DNA of 64,000 bases from Deltaproteobacteria bacterium (GTDB lineage: Bacteria; Myxococcota_A; Polyangia; Polyangiales; JADJMO01): positions 1-64,000 of the forward strand of contig JACPFM010000133.1 of assembly GCA_016182965.1 (NCBI GenBank), written 5' to 3'. How positions within the stretch are numbered: the first letter of the stretch is position 1; every line of letters begins with the position of its first letter. Made by a program: the position numbers and the translations under genes. Positions 1 to 7,679 of this stretch are shown in pieces. The notes under the pieces were generated by a model. The model made no database searches. It saw nothing but the letters and a program-made list of their open reading frames with translations, and was not told where the DNA came from.

Positions 1-20
1 TTTACGATCTTGGCTCCCAT
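1..20 (-). CDS. groEL: GroEL chaperonin, first codons only
   Basis: Only the first six codons are inside the window (Met-Gly-Ala-Lys-Ile-Val, then the gene runs off the left edge). They start 28 bases after the groES stop, on the same strand, with a purine-rich stretch just ahead. A chaperonin large subunit directly behind groES is the normal order, and a GroEL typically begins Met-Ala-Ala-Lys. The identification rests mainly on this position. Confidence 0.6.
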
Positions 21-48
21 GTTCCTTCTCCCTCTTTCGCGTGCCGGC

Positions 49-336
49 TCAGCCGATCACGCCGAGAATGTCGTCTTCGCGCATGATGAGGTACTCCTCG
101 CCGTCGATCTTGACCTCGGTGCCGGAGTACTTGCCGAAGAGGATCCGGTCGCCCGCCTTGACGTCGAGCGCGCGGACCTTGCCGTCCTCCTGGACCTTGC
201 CGTTGCCGACGGCGATGACCTCGCCCTCGATCGGCTTCTCCTTGGCCGTGTCCGGGATGATGATCCCGCCCTTGGTCTTCTCTTCTTCCTTCACGCGCTT
301 CACGATGACGCGGTCCTGGAGCGGACGAATCTTCAT
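49..336 (-). CDS. groES: GroES co-chaperonin (Cpn10)
   Basis: A 95-residue protein, the usual length for GroES, the heptameric lid of the GroEL folding chamber in the cytoplasm. It begins MKIRPLQDRVIVKR and has the mobile-loop region (EEKTKGGIIIPDTAKEKP, about residues 17-34) and the C-terminal EYLIMREDDILGVI. The reading frame stays open about 50 codons upstream, but those codons are not GroES-like, and position 336 gives the family N-terminus. It is first in the operon with groEL. The CIRCE operator at 485-511 implies HrcA-controlled heat-shock expression. Confidence 0.97.
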   Translation of the reverse strand: MKIRPLQDRVIVKRVKEEEKTKGGIIIPDTAKEKPIEGEVIAVGNGKVQEDGKVRALDVKAGDRILFGKYSGTEVKIDGEEYLIMREDDILGVIG

Positions 337-859
337 GACGATGCCTCCAGCAGATGGGGGTACCCGCGCGCCTGGGGACGCGCAGGGCGAACGAATCCCT
401 GGCCTCCTTCGCGATCCGACCGGCCGCTCCTGCAGGGCGGTGCTCGGGTCCGAGGGAGGCTGGGCTCGGCCGTTTCGTCGATTGTTAGCACTCACCTGGG
501 GCGAGTGCTAACGCGACGGCGCGGAGAATAGGAACGCCGCGGGGCCTGTCAAGGTGGCCCCCCACGCGGATTTTTCGCGATCTGGGAGCTGCCGCGCGAC
601 GCTGGCACTCGATCCTCCGGGTGGCTGATAGCTACGGCCGTGCTCGCACCCCCGCCTACCGGTTGTGCACGCCACGAAGTGTCCCGTCGGCACGGGTGGA
701 GCATACCCAAGGGAAGAGCCCCACGCGGGCGTGCGGTCCCTGGGAATCCGGGGCGCCACCTTCGAGGGGCCCGAGGAGCGACCGGCCCCGGTCCTCCTCT
801 CTCCCGGGGAGGTCAGCCCGGGAGCGTTCCTGCAGGTGGTCCCCGGAGGTGGTTGAACG
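337..859. other. Divergent intergenic region, groES leader and unknown gene 860
   Basis: About 520 bases between groES (minus) and the plus-strand gene at 860. It holds the CIRCE element. The remainder (512-859) shows no convincing gene. A GGAGG at 845-849 serves the gene at 860. Confidence 0.6.
485..511. promoter_or_regulatory. CIRCE operator (HrcA binding site)
   Basis: A perfect inverted repeat, TTAGCACTC at 485-493 and GAGTGCTAA at 503-511, separated by exactly 9 bases. This is the canonical CIRCE element bound by the heat-shock repressor HrcA ahead of groE operons. It lies about 150 bases upstream of groES, so either the mRNA leader is long or the transcription start lies just downstream of the operator. 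Confidence 0.96.
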
Positions 860-1453
860 ATGACGATCGACACGAGCGGCAAGATCGAAGGCTTCTTCCT
901 CGAGACCGTCGAGGCGGCCTGCAAGAACCAGAAGGTCGAGGCGAGCGGCGCTGCGACGACCTACCTCGCCGGTGTCCTCGCCGACTTCGTCCGACCCGAC
1001 ACGCACGCGACCCTGAGCGAGACGCTCGACCGCCCGCTCACGCTGGTCCTCGACGACGCGCTGCAGACGCCCCCGCCCGAGCGGTTCGAGAGGCTCAAGA
1101 GCCTAGGCGACGGCACGCTGTACGTCTCCGGGTTCTTCGGCGATCACCTCGAGGCGCGCGGCGTCGACGACGACTTCGTCGCCTCGATCGGCGGGTTCGC
1201 CTACCGCACGGCGGGCGCGATGCTCCGCGGCGGCTCGGTCACGCTCGTCGACATCTACGCCGAGCTCGCGGAGCGGTTCCGCGTCTTCGTCGAGATCCTC
1301 GCCGAGGTCGCGGAGCGAACCTCGTTCTCGCCGCGCACGAACACCGGCGCCCTGCGCATGTACGAGAAATGGGTCCGGACCGGCAGCGATCGGCTCGCCC
1401 GCGAGCTGGCCGCGCAGGGCCTCACCCCGACCACGCGCATCGGCTCCGCATGA
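860..1453 (+). CDS. Conserved-looking protein of unknown function
   Basis: A 197-residue soluble protein that I do not recognise. No signal peptide or membrane segment is visible. The chain looks alpha-helical and acidic, with an aromatic- and glycine-rich middle (GDGTLYVSGFFGDHL, about residues 85-99) and a basic C-terminal third. The start is supported by GGAGG at 845-849. Its stop overlaps the next gene's start (ATGA at 1450), so the two are probably translated together and act together. Confidence 0.72.
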   Translation: MTIDTSGKIEGFFLETVEAACKNQKVEASGAATTYLAGVLADFVRPDTHATLSETLDRPLTLVLDDALQTPPPERFERLKSLGDGTLYVSGFFGDHLEARGVDDDFVASIGGFAYRTAGAMLRGGSVTLVDIYAELAERFRVFVEILAEVAERTSFSPRTNTGALRMYEKWVRTGSDRLARELAAQGLTPTTRIGSA

Positions 1454-2067
1454 CAGGCGAGATCGTCGCGCGCGTCGTCCGCGCGCTCGAGCGCTACTAC
1501 CAGGCCTCGGCCGAGGATCCGCGCCCGTTCGTCGCCGTCCACGAGGACGACGGCGGGCGGGAGCTGCTCCTGGTCCGCGAGGGAGAGGAGGACCTCGAGC
1601 TGAAGCTGGTGCTGCCGCGTCGGCTCGCGACCGTGCCGCCGCAAGGCTGGCAGACGCTGACGCTCGACGACCGCTGTCAGGTGGTCGAGGGCGCGAGCCA
1701 CTTCCTGATGGTCTGCGAGCGCGCCCGCGCCGACCGGTCGACGACGCACCTCGAGCTCGAGCTGCAGGCCGAGGTCGACAAGTGGCTCGTGCTCTCCAAC
1801 GGTGGCCGCCTCGACCGGGACGCCGATCTGGAGCTGCGCGACGCGCTGTTCCCGATTGCGCGCGCGTCGCGCGAGGGCGAGTTCCTCCACCCGGCCAACA
1901 CCGTCGAGGGGGAGCGCTATCGCCTGGCGAACAACCTCGCCGCGCGGTTCGTGCACAAGCTGTCGACGACGTTCGTGCGCGCGGGGCGTCACGACGACCT
2001 GCGCGCGGAGCTATCGAAGTTCTTCCGGATGACCCAGGAGGAGAAGCTGCGCGCCGTCGCCGCGTGA
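1450..2067 (+). CDS. Unknown protein, coupled to the preceding gene
   Basis: A 205-residue cytoplasmic-looking protein starting MTGEIVARVVRALERYY. The ATG at 1450 overlaps the TGA of the gene before it, a classic translational-coupling arrangement. The N-terminal half looks mixed beta (ELLLVREGEEDLELKLVLP). The C-terminal half is helical and ends in a charged segment. I recognise no catalytic motif. With gene 860 it forms a two-gene unit that converges on the lipase-like gene at 2225. Confidence 0.72.
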   Translation: MTGEIVARVVRALERYYQASAEDPRPFVAVHEDDGGRELLLVREGEEDLELKLVLPRRLATVPPQGWQTLTLDDRCQVVEGASHFLMVCERARADRSTTHLELELQAEVDKWLVLSNGGRLDRDADLELRDALFPIARASREGEFLHPANTVEGERYRLANNLAARFVHKLSTTFVRAGRHDDLRAELSKFFRMTQEEKLRAVAA

Positions 2068-2224
2068 TCGGGTCGGCGCGCGGCTGAGCGCCACGCGATG
2101 CAGGGACGTGACGGGGCCGTCTGTTCCCAGGTCGCGCGATTGCCGGGAGCCGCTCATGCATCACGCGAACGGGCGCGTGGAAGGTGAGGAACGACCTGAC
2201 ATGTTCGGGGGCAAACCCGCGGAA

Positions 2225-3352
2225 TCACTGCCTGCGGAGCATGACGTCGGTGACGTCGCCCCACAGCCGCTCGAACTGGTCGAGATCGTAGTGCGCGCCG
2301 GAGAGGAACCAGTCGGCGCCGTCGCGCTTCTCGAGCGGACCGCGCAGGTAGTGACCGCAGACGTCGAGGTGATCGGCGCGGACGAAGCCACGGAACTCGC
2401 CGTGGATCATCGAGAGCGTGGGGACCACGCCGTCGTTCGACGTCTCGTCGAGCCCGAAGGGCAGGGGGCGGCCGGTGACGGCCTCGATCGGATCGATCGG
2501 CAGGTGGTAGCGGAAGCCCGGCTCCGGACGCGCGGTGATGAAGTAGAGCGTCGAGTAGAGGACCGCCTCGAGCGGGGTGAGGAGCTCCTTCCACCGCGAG
2601 CGCTTGATCGCCAGGAGCGGCGGCGGCGAGACGGTCGCGTAGGAGACGTAGCGGATGCCCGGAAGCGGCTCGATCGCCGGGTTGAGCACGTCCATCGACT
2701 CGGGCGTCAGCTGCACCATCAGGCTGACGTCGGTGAGGATGCTCTCGAGGAACAGCCGCACCTCGGCCTCGCGCTCCCGCGTGAAATCGCGGAGCAGCTG
2801 GTTGGTGATCTGGCGGAGCATGCCCTCGTTCAGCCCGAGGACGTCGGTCACCCGGAACCCGAGGCCGAGCAGGCCCGCCGCGGCCGACACCGGGCGGCGC
2901 CACAGCCCGACGAACACCAGCAGCGTGATGAAGTAGAGGAGCTTCTTGCCGTAGAGCGTGGTGAAGAAGTTCGCGAGCGGCGTTCCGTAGTGCGGCGAGG
3001 CCACGCTCACGACCGTGCGCAGCTTCTCGTTGAGGCGGGCGCGCTCGGCGTCGTGGCCGAGATCGCGCGTGAGCGACGCGAGCAGCCGCGCGTCGATGCC
3101 GCCGGTCGAGTGGCCGACGAGGTGGATGTGCTCCGCGCGATCGATGCTCTCGAACTCGACGATCGTCTCGAGCAGCCGCCGCGCGCGCCGCCGCAGGCTG
3201 CCGGTCGGGAACGTCTTGACGCCGTGGATCTCGACCTCCTCGCCGCGCGCCTGGAAGTGCCGCTCGAGCGTCTCGCGGACGGCGCGGAAGTACTTCACCT
3301 GGCCGAGGTTCGCGAACCCGAAGAACCCTGGGATCAGATAGACGTGATGCAC
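2225..3352 (-). CDS. Alpha/beta-hydrolase, lipase-like
   Basis: A 375-residue alpha/beta-hydrolase resembling triacylglycerol lipases. The nucleophile elbow GHSTGG is near residues 79-84 (Ser81). A likely catalytic Asp is in the SNDGVVP stretch (about 310) and a catalytic His in ADHLDVCGHY (about 330). The start MHHVYLIPGFFGF runs straight into the first beta strand and oxyanion region, so no classical signal peptide is present. A hydrophobic segment (LLYFITLLVFVGLW, about 140-153) may form a lid or membrane-contacting helix. Substrate is unknown. It stands alone and converges with the gene pair ending at 2067. Confidence 0.85.
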   Translation of the reverse strand: MHHVYLIPGFFGFANLGQVKYFRAVRETLERHFQARGEEVEIHGVKTFPTGSLRRRARRLLETIVEFESIDRAEHIHLVGHSTGGIDARLLASLTRDLGHDAERARLNEKLRTVVSVASPHYGTPLANFFTTLYGKKLLYFITLLVFVGLWRRPVSAAAGLLGLGFRVTDVLGLNEGMLRQITNQLLRDFTREREAEVRLFLESILTDVSLMVQLTPESMDVLNPAIEPLPGIRYVSYATVSPPPLLAIKRSRWKELLTPLEAVLYSTLYFITARPEPGFRYHLPIDPIEAVTGRPLPFGLDETSNDGVVPTLSMIHGEFRGFVRADHLDVCGHYLRGPLEKRDGADWFLSGAHYDLDQFERLWGDVTDVMLRRQ

Positions 3353-3437
3353 GTGTCACGCACGATACCAGAACCGTCCGGTCCCTCGACCGAGCGGATC
3401 TTGGCCATCCCGGCGCGGCCGCGGCATCGTCGGCGCG

Positions 3438-3665
3438 GTGCTCGGCGAGCTCGTCAAGCGCGTGGTCAACCTGGTCGTCGTGGCGCTCGCCGCGGTGACG
3501 TTCTTCCTCGTGCCGCTCGGGGGCAAGACGCTCTACCAGCACCTGCGCGCGATCTTCTCGACGCCCGCCGCCTCGGAGCTCGGCCGCGAGCTGAAGAAGA
3601 CCGGCGAGACCGTGGTGAAAGAGGTGCGCCAGGACGGCGCCCCGCGCGCCCTCCCCGACAAGTGA
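3438..3665 (+). CDS. Small single-pass membrane protein, unknown function
   Basis: 75 residues from a GTG start. One hydrophobic segment (VVNLVVVALAAVTFFLVPL, about 9-27) is followed by an amphipathic charged tail. It is likely an inner-membrane microprotein. It lies 65 bases before the argD-like gene on the same strand and could be co-transcribed. I recognise no family, and the coding assignment rests on codon-position GC pattern and the sensible topology. Confidence 0.55.
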   Translation: MLGELVKRVVNLVVVALAAVTFFLVPLGGKTLYQHLRAIFSTPAASELGRELKKTGETVVKEVRQDGAPRALPDK

Positions 3666-3730
3666 CGCCGGGCAGGTCCGAGGCGCGCGACGAGTGACGC
3701 CCGGAGCGCCGGAAGCTAGAGGAGTCATCG

Positions 3731-5005
3731 ATGTCGAACAACGCCGAGATCGCCGCCCTCGCGTCGCACGTGCTCGTCTCCAACTACCGCCAGGCGCCCA
3801 TCGCGCTCGTGCGCGGCCAGGGCGCAGAGGTGTGGGACGCCGACGGCAGGCGCTACCTCGATCTGTACGCGGGCATCGCGGTGTCGACGCTCGGCCACGC
3901 GCACCCGCAGCTGGTGCGCGCGATCGCCGATCAGGCGGCGGCCATCCTCCACACGACGAACCTCGTCTACAACGAGCCGAGCGTACGGCTGGCCGAGCGG
4001 CTCGTCTCGTACACGCGCCCGTCGCCCGAAGCGGCGCCGCTGCTCTCGCGCGCGTTCTTCTGCAACAGCGGCACCGAGGCGATCGAGGCGTGCGTGAAGC
4101 TCTCGCGTCGGCGCGCGTTCCTCGCCGGCGAGAACAAGCGCACGCGCTTCCTCGCGTTCCACAACGCCTTCCACGGCCGCAGCATGGGCGCGCTCGCCCT
4201 CACCGGCACGCCCAAGTACTGGGAGGGCTTCGGCGCGGACGTCGAGCGCGCGACCCACGTCGCCTATGGCGACCTCGACGCCGTGCAGGTCGCGCTCGAC
4301 ACCAAGCCGGGCGAGTACTGCGCGATCGTGGTCGAGCCGGTGCAGGGCGAGGGCGGCGTCTTCCCCGCGCCGCCCGGCTTCCTCCGCGAGCTGCGCAGCC
4401 TCGCCGACGCGCACGGCGCGCTGCTCATCGTCGACGAGGTGCAGACGGGCATCGGCCGCACCGGCCGCTGGTACGGCTACCAGCAGCACGAGGGCGTCGT
4501 GCCCGACGCGATCGCGCTCGCCAAGGGGCTCGGCGGCGGCGTGCCGGTCGGCGCGATGCTCGTGCGCGAGCAGCTCAACGGCGTGCTCACGCCGGGCTCG
4601 CACGGGTCGACGTTCGGCGGCAACCCGCTGGCCACCTCGGCGGCGCTCGCGGTGCTCGAGGTCATGGAGCACGAGAAGCTCGTCCAACGCGCGAGCGCGA
4701 TGGGCGAGCACCTCGCGGCGCGGCTGCGCGACGTCGCCGCCCGTCACCCGGACATCTTCGAAGGCGAGCGGGGCCTCGGTCTGCTGCGCGGCATGCTGAT
4801 GCGTCCCGGCGTCGAGGCGCGGACGATGCTCGTCGCTGCGCGCGCCAAGGGCGTGCTCCTGTCGGTGGCCAGCGAGCGCGTGCTGCGCTTCACGCCGCCG
4901 CTGAACATCCCGGTCGAGCTGCTCGACGAGGCGATCGAGGCCATCGACGCGGCGGCAGCCTCGCTGACGGCCCCCGTCTCCGAGTCGACCCTGCCGAGCC
5001 GGTAG
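3731..5005 (+). CDS. argD: Class III aminotransferase, acetylornithine aminotransferase-like
   Basis: A 424-residue PLP-dependent class III aminotransferase. Features in order: the substrate-domain start ALVRGQGAEVWDADGRRYLD, the PLP phosphate-binding NSGTEA (112-117), aromatic FHGR (147-150), the cofactor-contacting Asp in LLIVDEVQTG (Asp235), and the Schiff-base lysine in ALAKGLGGG (Lys265). The closest pattern is acetylornithine or succinylornithine transaminase of arginine synthesis, but lysine or GABA-type aminotransferases share these motifs, so the exact substrate is inferred. No other arg gene is adjacent. The gene is followed 8 bases later by a 7-bp repeat array. Confidence 0.85.
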   Translation: MSNNAEIAALASHVLVSNYRQAPIALVRGQGAEVWDADGRRYLDLYAGIAVSTLGHAHPQLVRAIADQAAAILHTTNLVYNEPSVRLAERLVSYTRPSPEAAPLLSRAFFCNSGTEAIEACVKLSRRRAFLAGENKRTRFLAFHNAFHGRSMGALALTGTPKYWEGFGADVERATHVAYGDLDAVQVALDTKPGEYCAIVVEPVQGEGGVFPAPPGFLRELRSLADAHGALLIVDEVQTGIGRTGRWYGYQQHEGVVPDAIALAKGLGGGVPVGAMLVREQLNGVLTPGSHGSTFGGNPLATSAALAVLEVMEHEKLVQRASAMGEHLAARLRDVAARHPDIFEGERGLGLLRGMLMRPGVEARTMLVAARAKGVLLSVASERVLRFTPPLNIPVELLDEAIEAIDAAAASLTAPVSESTLPSR

Positions 5006-5013
5006 CGCGGTCC

Positions 5014-5076
5014 GTCGTCAGTCGTCAGTCGTCAGTCGTCAGTCGTCAGTCGTCAGTCGTCAGTCGTCAGTCGTCA
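5014..5076 (+). repeat. Heptamer array, nine copies of GTCGTCA
   Basis: Nine uninterrupted 7-bp units beginning 8 bases after the argD-like stop codon. It is one of several different 7-bp arrays in this window that sit directly behind gene ends (see 13314, 40217, 50770). The reverse strand contains a TGA in every frame. The forward strand has no stop. Confidence 0.95.
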
Positions 5077-5102
5077 GAGACTGTGAATCTTCCGTCGAGC
5101 CT

Positions 5103-5206
5103 GGTCGAAGGTCGAAAGGTCGAAGGTCGAACCAGGGCGGAGCCCCTGGAACCCCAGGGAAATGGGCTCTCGATTCGACCTTCGGCGTTCGACCTTCGAC
5201 TTCGGA
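5103..5206. repeat. Inverted heptamer arrays, GGTCGAA and TTCGACC
   Basis: Four imperfect copies of GGTCGAA at about 5103-5133, then about four copies of the reverse complement TTCGACC at about 5174-5206. The two arms can pair as a long imperfect hairpin between the convergent genes argD-like and infA. The same GGTCGAA unit recurs at 13398, 40299, 50826 (inverted) and 52576. Confidence 0.85.
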
Positions 5207-5293
5207 ACGCGCCGGTCCGGTTGTTTCAGATCAGCGGCGGCAGCCTTCAGCCAGGACCCGCGAGAACGCGAAGGCCGGGGTTCATGCCCCGGC

Positions 5294-5345
5294 CTTGAGG
5301 TGCAGTCGGTGCCCCGGGCTTCAGCGCTTCAGCCCGGGGGGATTT
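5294..5345. repeat. Dispersed hairpin repeat, possible terminator
   Basis: A leader reading CTTGAGGTGCAGTCGGTG followed by a 9-bp stem (CCCCGGGCT at 5312-5320 with AGCCCGGGG at 5331-5339) and GGATTT. A near-identical leader and stem occurs at 30675-30719. Both copies lie just beyond the 3' end of a minus-strand gene in a convergent junction. It may act as a terminator or be a REP-like element. Confidence 0.7.
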
Positions 5346-5357
5346 GGGGCTTCGGCC

Positions 5358-5576
5358 TTACTTGCCGCGGAAGACGATCAGGCCGTGGGTCGGATCGTAG
5401 GGGGACACCGCGACGCGGACGCGGTCGCCCGGGAGAACGCGGATGTGGAAGCGGCGCATGCGGCCCGAGAGCTGCGCGCGCACGGTCGAGCCAACGTCGC
5501 ACTTGATCGCGTAGAACCCGCCACCCAGCGCGTCGACGACCGTACCCTCCATCTCCAGCAAATCACCGCGGCTCAT
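5358..5576 (-). CDS. infA: Translation initiation factor IF-1
   Basis: 72 residues, exactly the family length. IF-1 binds the 30S A site during initiation. The OB-fold landmarks are visible: EMEGTVVDAL (about 8-17), SGRMRRFHIRVLPGDRVRV (about 42-60) and SPYDPTHGLIVFR. ATG at 5576 was chosen over the longer open frame because AGGAGGA lies 8-14 bases upstream and the family N-terminus fits. It is not next to ribosomal protein genes, so it may be a second, stand-alone infA copy. Confidence 0.94.
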   Translation of the reverse strand: MSRGDLLEMEGTVVDALGGGFYAIKCDVGSTVRAQLSGRMRRFHIRVLPGDRVRVAVSPYDPTHGLIVFRGK

Positions 5577-5758
5577 CCGATACGTCCTCCTGAGGTCACT
5601 CTGCGACCGCGGCCCGAAAGGCCCCGACGCGGCCGTGCGTATCGCACGCGGGCCCGCGCCTCGCAAGAGATTCGGTCAGATGCCACCCGGCGCCCCCCCG
5701 TCACGGCGGTGATGGCACCTCGGCGTCGGCCGCCGCGCGGCGTGGCCGCGACGACCGA

Positions 5759-6799
5759 TCAGGGGCGCGCCTGGCCGCGCCGCGCGTCGCCATGGACCGA
5801 CGGCGCAGGGTCCGCGACCGCGACGCCCGCGCCGGCGATCGCGAACGCCACGCTGGATGCGAGCCACTGCGCGGCGAGGCCGAGCGCGACGTCGGCCGGG
5901 ACGCGGAGCATGCCGAGGATCCCGACGAAGAGCCCCTCGCGGAGCCCGAGGCCGCCGATGGTGATCGGCACCATCGAGAGCACGTGGACGAGCGGCACGC
6001 CGACGAGGATCGCCGCGTCGTGGCCGGGCGCGTCGAGCCCGCGCGCGCCCACCACCACGAACGCGATGCCCAGCGCCTGCACGAGGATCGACCACGCGAG
6101 CGCCTCGGCCCGCGCCCCCGGCGTGGCCAGCGGGCCCTCGAGATCCTCGACGATCCCCCGCACGTCGTCGGCGGCGCCGGGCAGACGCCGTTCGAGCATG
6201 CGGACGAGCACGCGGAAGGGCGCCGATGCGAAGAAGAAGATCAGCAGCAGCACCAGCGTCGCGCCGCCGGCGATCCACTGGAGCGCGGGCGGCACGCGGT
6301 TCTCGCCGCCGACCCCGAGACCGCCCCCGAGACCGCCCCCGAGACCAATAGTGGCCGCGATGGCGCCGCTCGCCGCCATCGCCAGGAGGCCGGCGATGCG
6401 CTCGAACAGCGACGTCGACCACGCGCGATGCGCGGCGGACACGCGCTTGCGGGCGCGCAGCGCACGGATGACGTCGCCGCCGACGGTCGTCGGCAGGAAC
6501 ATGTTGTAGGTGAGCCCGACCAGCACGTCGCCGTAGAGGGCGAAGAACCGCGGGCGCTCGCCGAGGCGCCGGAGCAGCCGGAACCAGCGCACCACGCCGA
6601 AGCTGACCTGCGCGATGGTCAGCGCGACGAGCGCGAGCACGTCGAACAGGCGCAGCTTGCCGAGCCGCGCGGCCAGCTCGCTGAACGGGACCTTGTAGAG
6701 GACGATCGCGAGGATGCCGAGCGTCGCGGCCGCCTTGAGCGCGGTCTTCGAGCGGGCGCGGGACTCGGCGCGGGAGTCCGGCGGCGCAGGCGCGCTCAC
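5759..6799 (-). CDS. Flippase-like membrane protein (LPG synthase TM family)
   Basis: A 346-residue polytopic inner-membrane protein with about 7-8 hydrophobic segments, resembling the lysylphosphatidylglycerol-synthase transmembrane (UPF0104/AglD-like) family. Typical signatures are TYNMFLPTTVGGDVIRA (about 92-108) and GGLGLREGLFVG near the C-terminus. The GTG start at 6799 overlaps the stop of the methyltransferase gene (GTGA). A 12-base repeat encodes a Gly/Leu-rich loop near residues 147-157. As the last gene of the glycan operon it could move or anchor the lipid-linked product. That role is inferred from context. Confidence 0.82.
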   Translation of the reverse strand: MSAPAPPDSRAESRARSKTALKAAATLGILAIVLYKVPFSELAARLGKLRLFDVLALVALTIAQVSFGVVRWFRLLRRLGERPRFFALYGDVLVGLTYNMFLPTTVGGDVIRALRARKRVSAAHRAWSTSLFERIAGLLAMAASGAIAATIGLGGGLGGGLGVGGENRVPPALQWIAGGATLVLLLIFFFASAPFRVLVRMLERRLPGAADDVRGIVEDLEGPLATPGARAEALAWSILVQALGIAFVVVGARGLDAPGHDAAILVGVPLVHVLSMVPITIGGLGLREGLFVGILGMLRVPADVALGLAAQWLASSVAFAIAGAGVAVADPAPSVHGDARRGQARP

Positions 6800-7665
6800 G
6801 TCCTGTCGATCCGCGGGCCGTCGGCGGTGAACAGCAGCAGCTTGTAGTCCGAGAGCGGCGCGAGGTACGGCGCCTTGTCGAGGAGCCACTCGCCCGCGCG
6901 GAACGCCGGCGTCACCAGGAAGCGCGGCAGATCGCGGACCGAGAAGAAGAAGCGCACCGGCACGAAGCCCATGCGATCGGCGGCCTGCAGGCGGAGGCCG
7001 GCGCGGTTGGCCGCGGCGACCCACTCCTCGATGCCGAGCGGCAGGACGCGGCGGAGCAGCGGCGAGCGGTGGATCGGCTCGAGGATGAGCACGCGTCCGC
7101 CCCGACGCACGAGCCGCCCGACGTTGCGCATCGCCTTCTCGAGCGAGGCCTCGTCGCGGCAGGCGACGCTGAAGCAGCCGAGGACGATCGCGTCGTCGAA
7201 CGTGCCGACGCCGATGTCGTCGAGCCCGGCGACCACGTCGCCGACCGAGAACCGGATCGGCGCGTTCGCCTGCGAGGTCGCTGCGGTCTCGGCGCGGGCC
7301 GCCTCGACGGTGCTCGGCGAGAAGTCGACGCCCACCACCTCGCGCGCGCCGGCGGCCGCGAAGAAGCGGGTCATGCGCCCGGTGCCGCAGCCGACGTCGA
7401 CCACGCGGCGCCCGCGCAGATCGCCGAGGACGCGGATGAGCAGCTCGCGCTGCCGGACGTCCCACACCTCGTTGAACACGTTCGACGGCCAGAGCGAGCG
7501 CGCCATGCCCTCGCGCGCCGAGGCGCGGGCGTCCCAGTAGCCGGCGTCGGCGTAGAGCGCGTCGCGCGTGTTGCGCTCCTTGAAGAGCTGCCAGATCGAG
7601 GTCGCGCCGGCGCCGTGAAACGCGTGGCCGTTCTGCTTGCCGTTGACGTGCGGGTCGGTGGTCAT
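6796..7665 (-). CDS. SAM-dependent class I methyltransferase
   Basis: 289 residues. The SAM-binding motif I is VVDVGCGTGRMTRFF (about 83-97), followed by the acidic end of strand 2 (VGVDFSP) and motif III-like DDAIVLGCFSV. A C-terminal extension of about 100 residues resembles UbiE/glycan-type methyltransferases. ATG 7665 is preceded by GGAG with good spacing. A GTG at 7683 overlapping the upstream stop as GTGA would add six residues and is a real alternative. It is coupled to the flippase-like gene and probably methylates a sugar or lipid intermediate of the operon product. Confidence 0.85.
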   Translation of the reverse strand: MTTDPHVNGKQNGHAFHGAGATSIWQLFKERNTRDALYADAGYWDARASAREGMARSLWPSNVFNEVWDVRQRELLIRVLGDLRGRRVVDVGCGTGRMTRFFAAAGAREVVGVDFSPSTVEAARAETAATSQANAPIRFSVGDVVAGLDDIGVGTFDDAIVLGCFSVACRDEASLEKAMRNVGRLVRRGGRVLILEPIHRSPLLRRVLPLGIEEWVAAANRAGLRLQAADRMGFVPVRFFFSVRDLPRFLVTPAFRAGEWLLDKAPYLAPLSDYKLLLFTADGPRIDRT

Positions 7666-7679
7666 CGGATCGGGCTCCG

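Noticed and set aside
2108..3697. A 529-residue plus-strand frame opposite the hydrolase
   Set aside because: The minus-strand frame has a GHSTGG nucleophile elbow and a proper start. The plus frame has no motif.
5014..5076. Could be a CRISPR-like array
   Set aside because: The repeat is only 7 bp with no spacers, and there are no cas genes nearby.
6304..6340. 12-base repeat encoding Gly-Leu-rich segment in the flippase-like gene
   Set aside because: It is in frame, short, and plausibly a flexible loop. No functional reading is supported.
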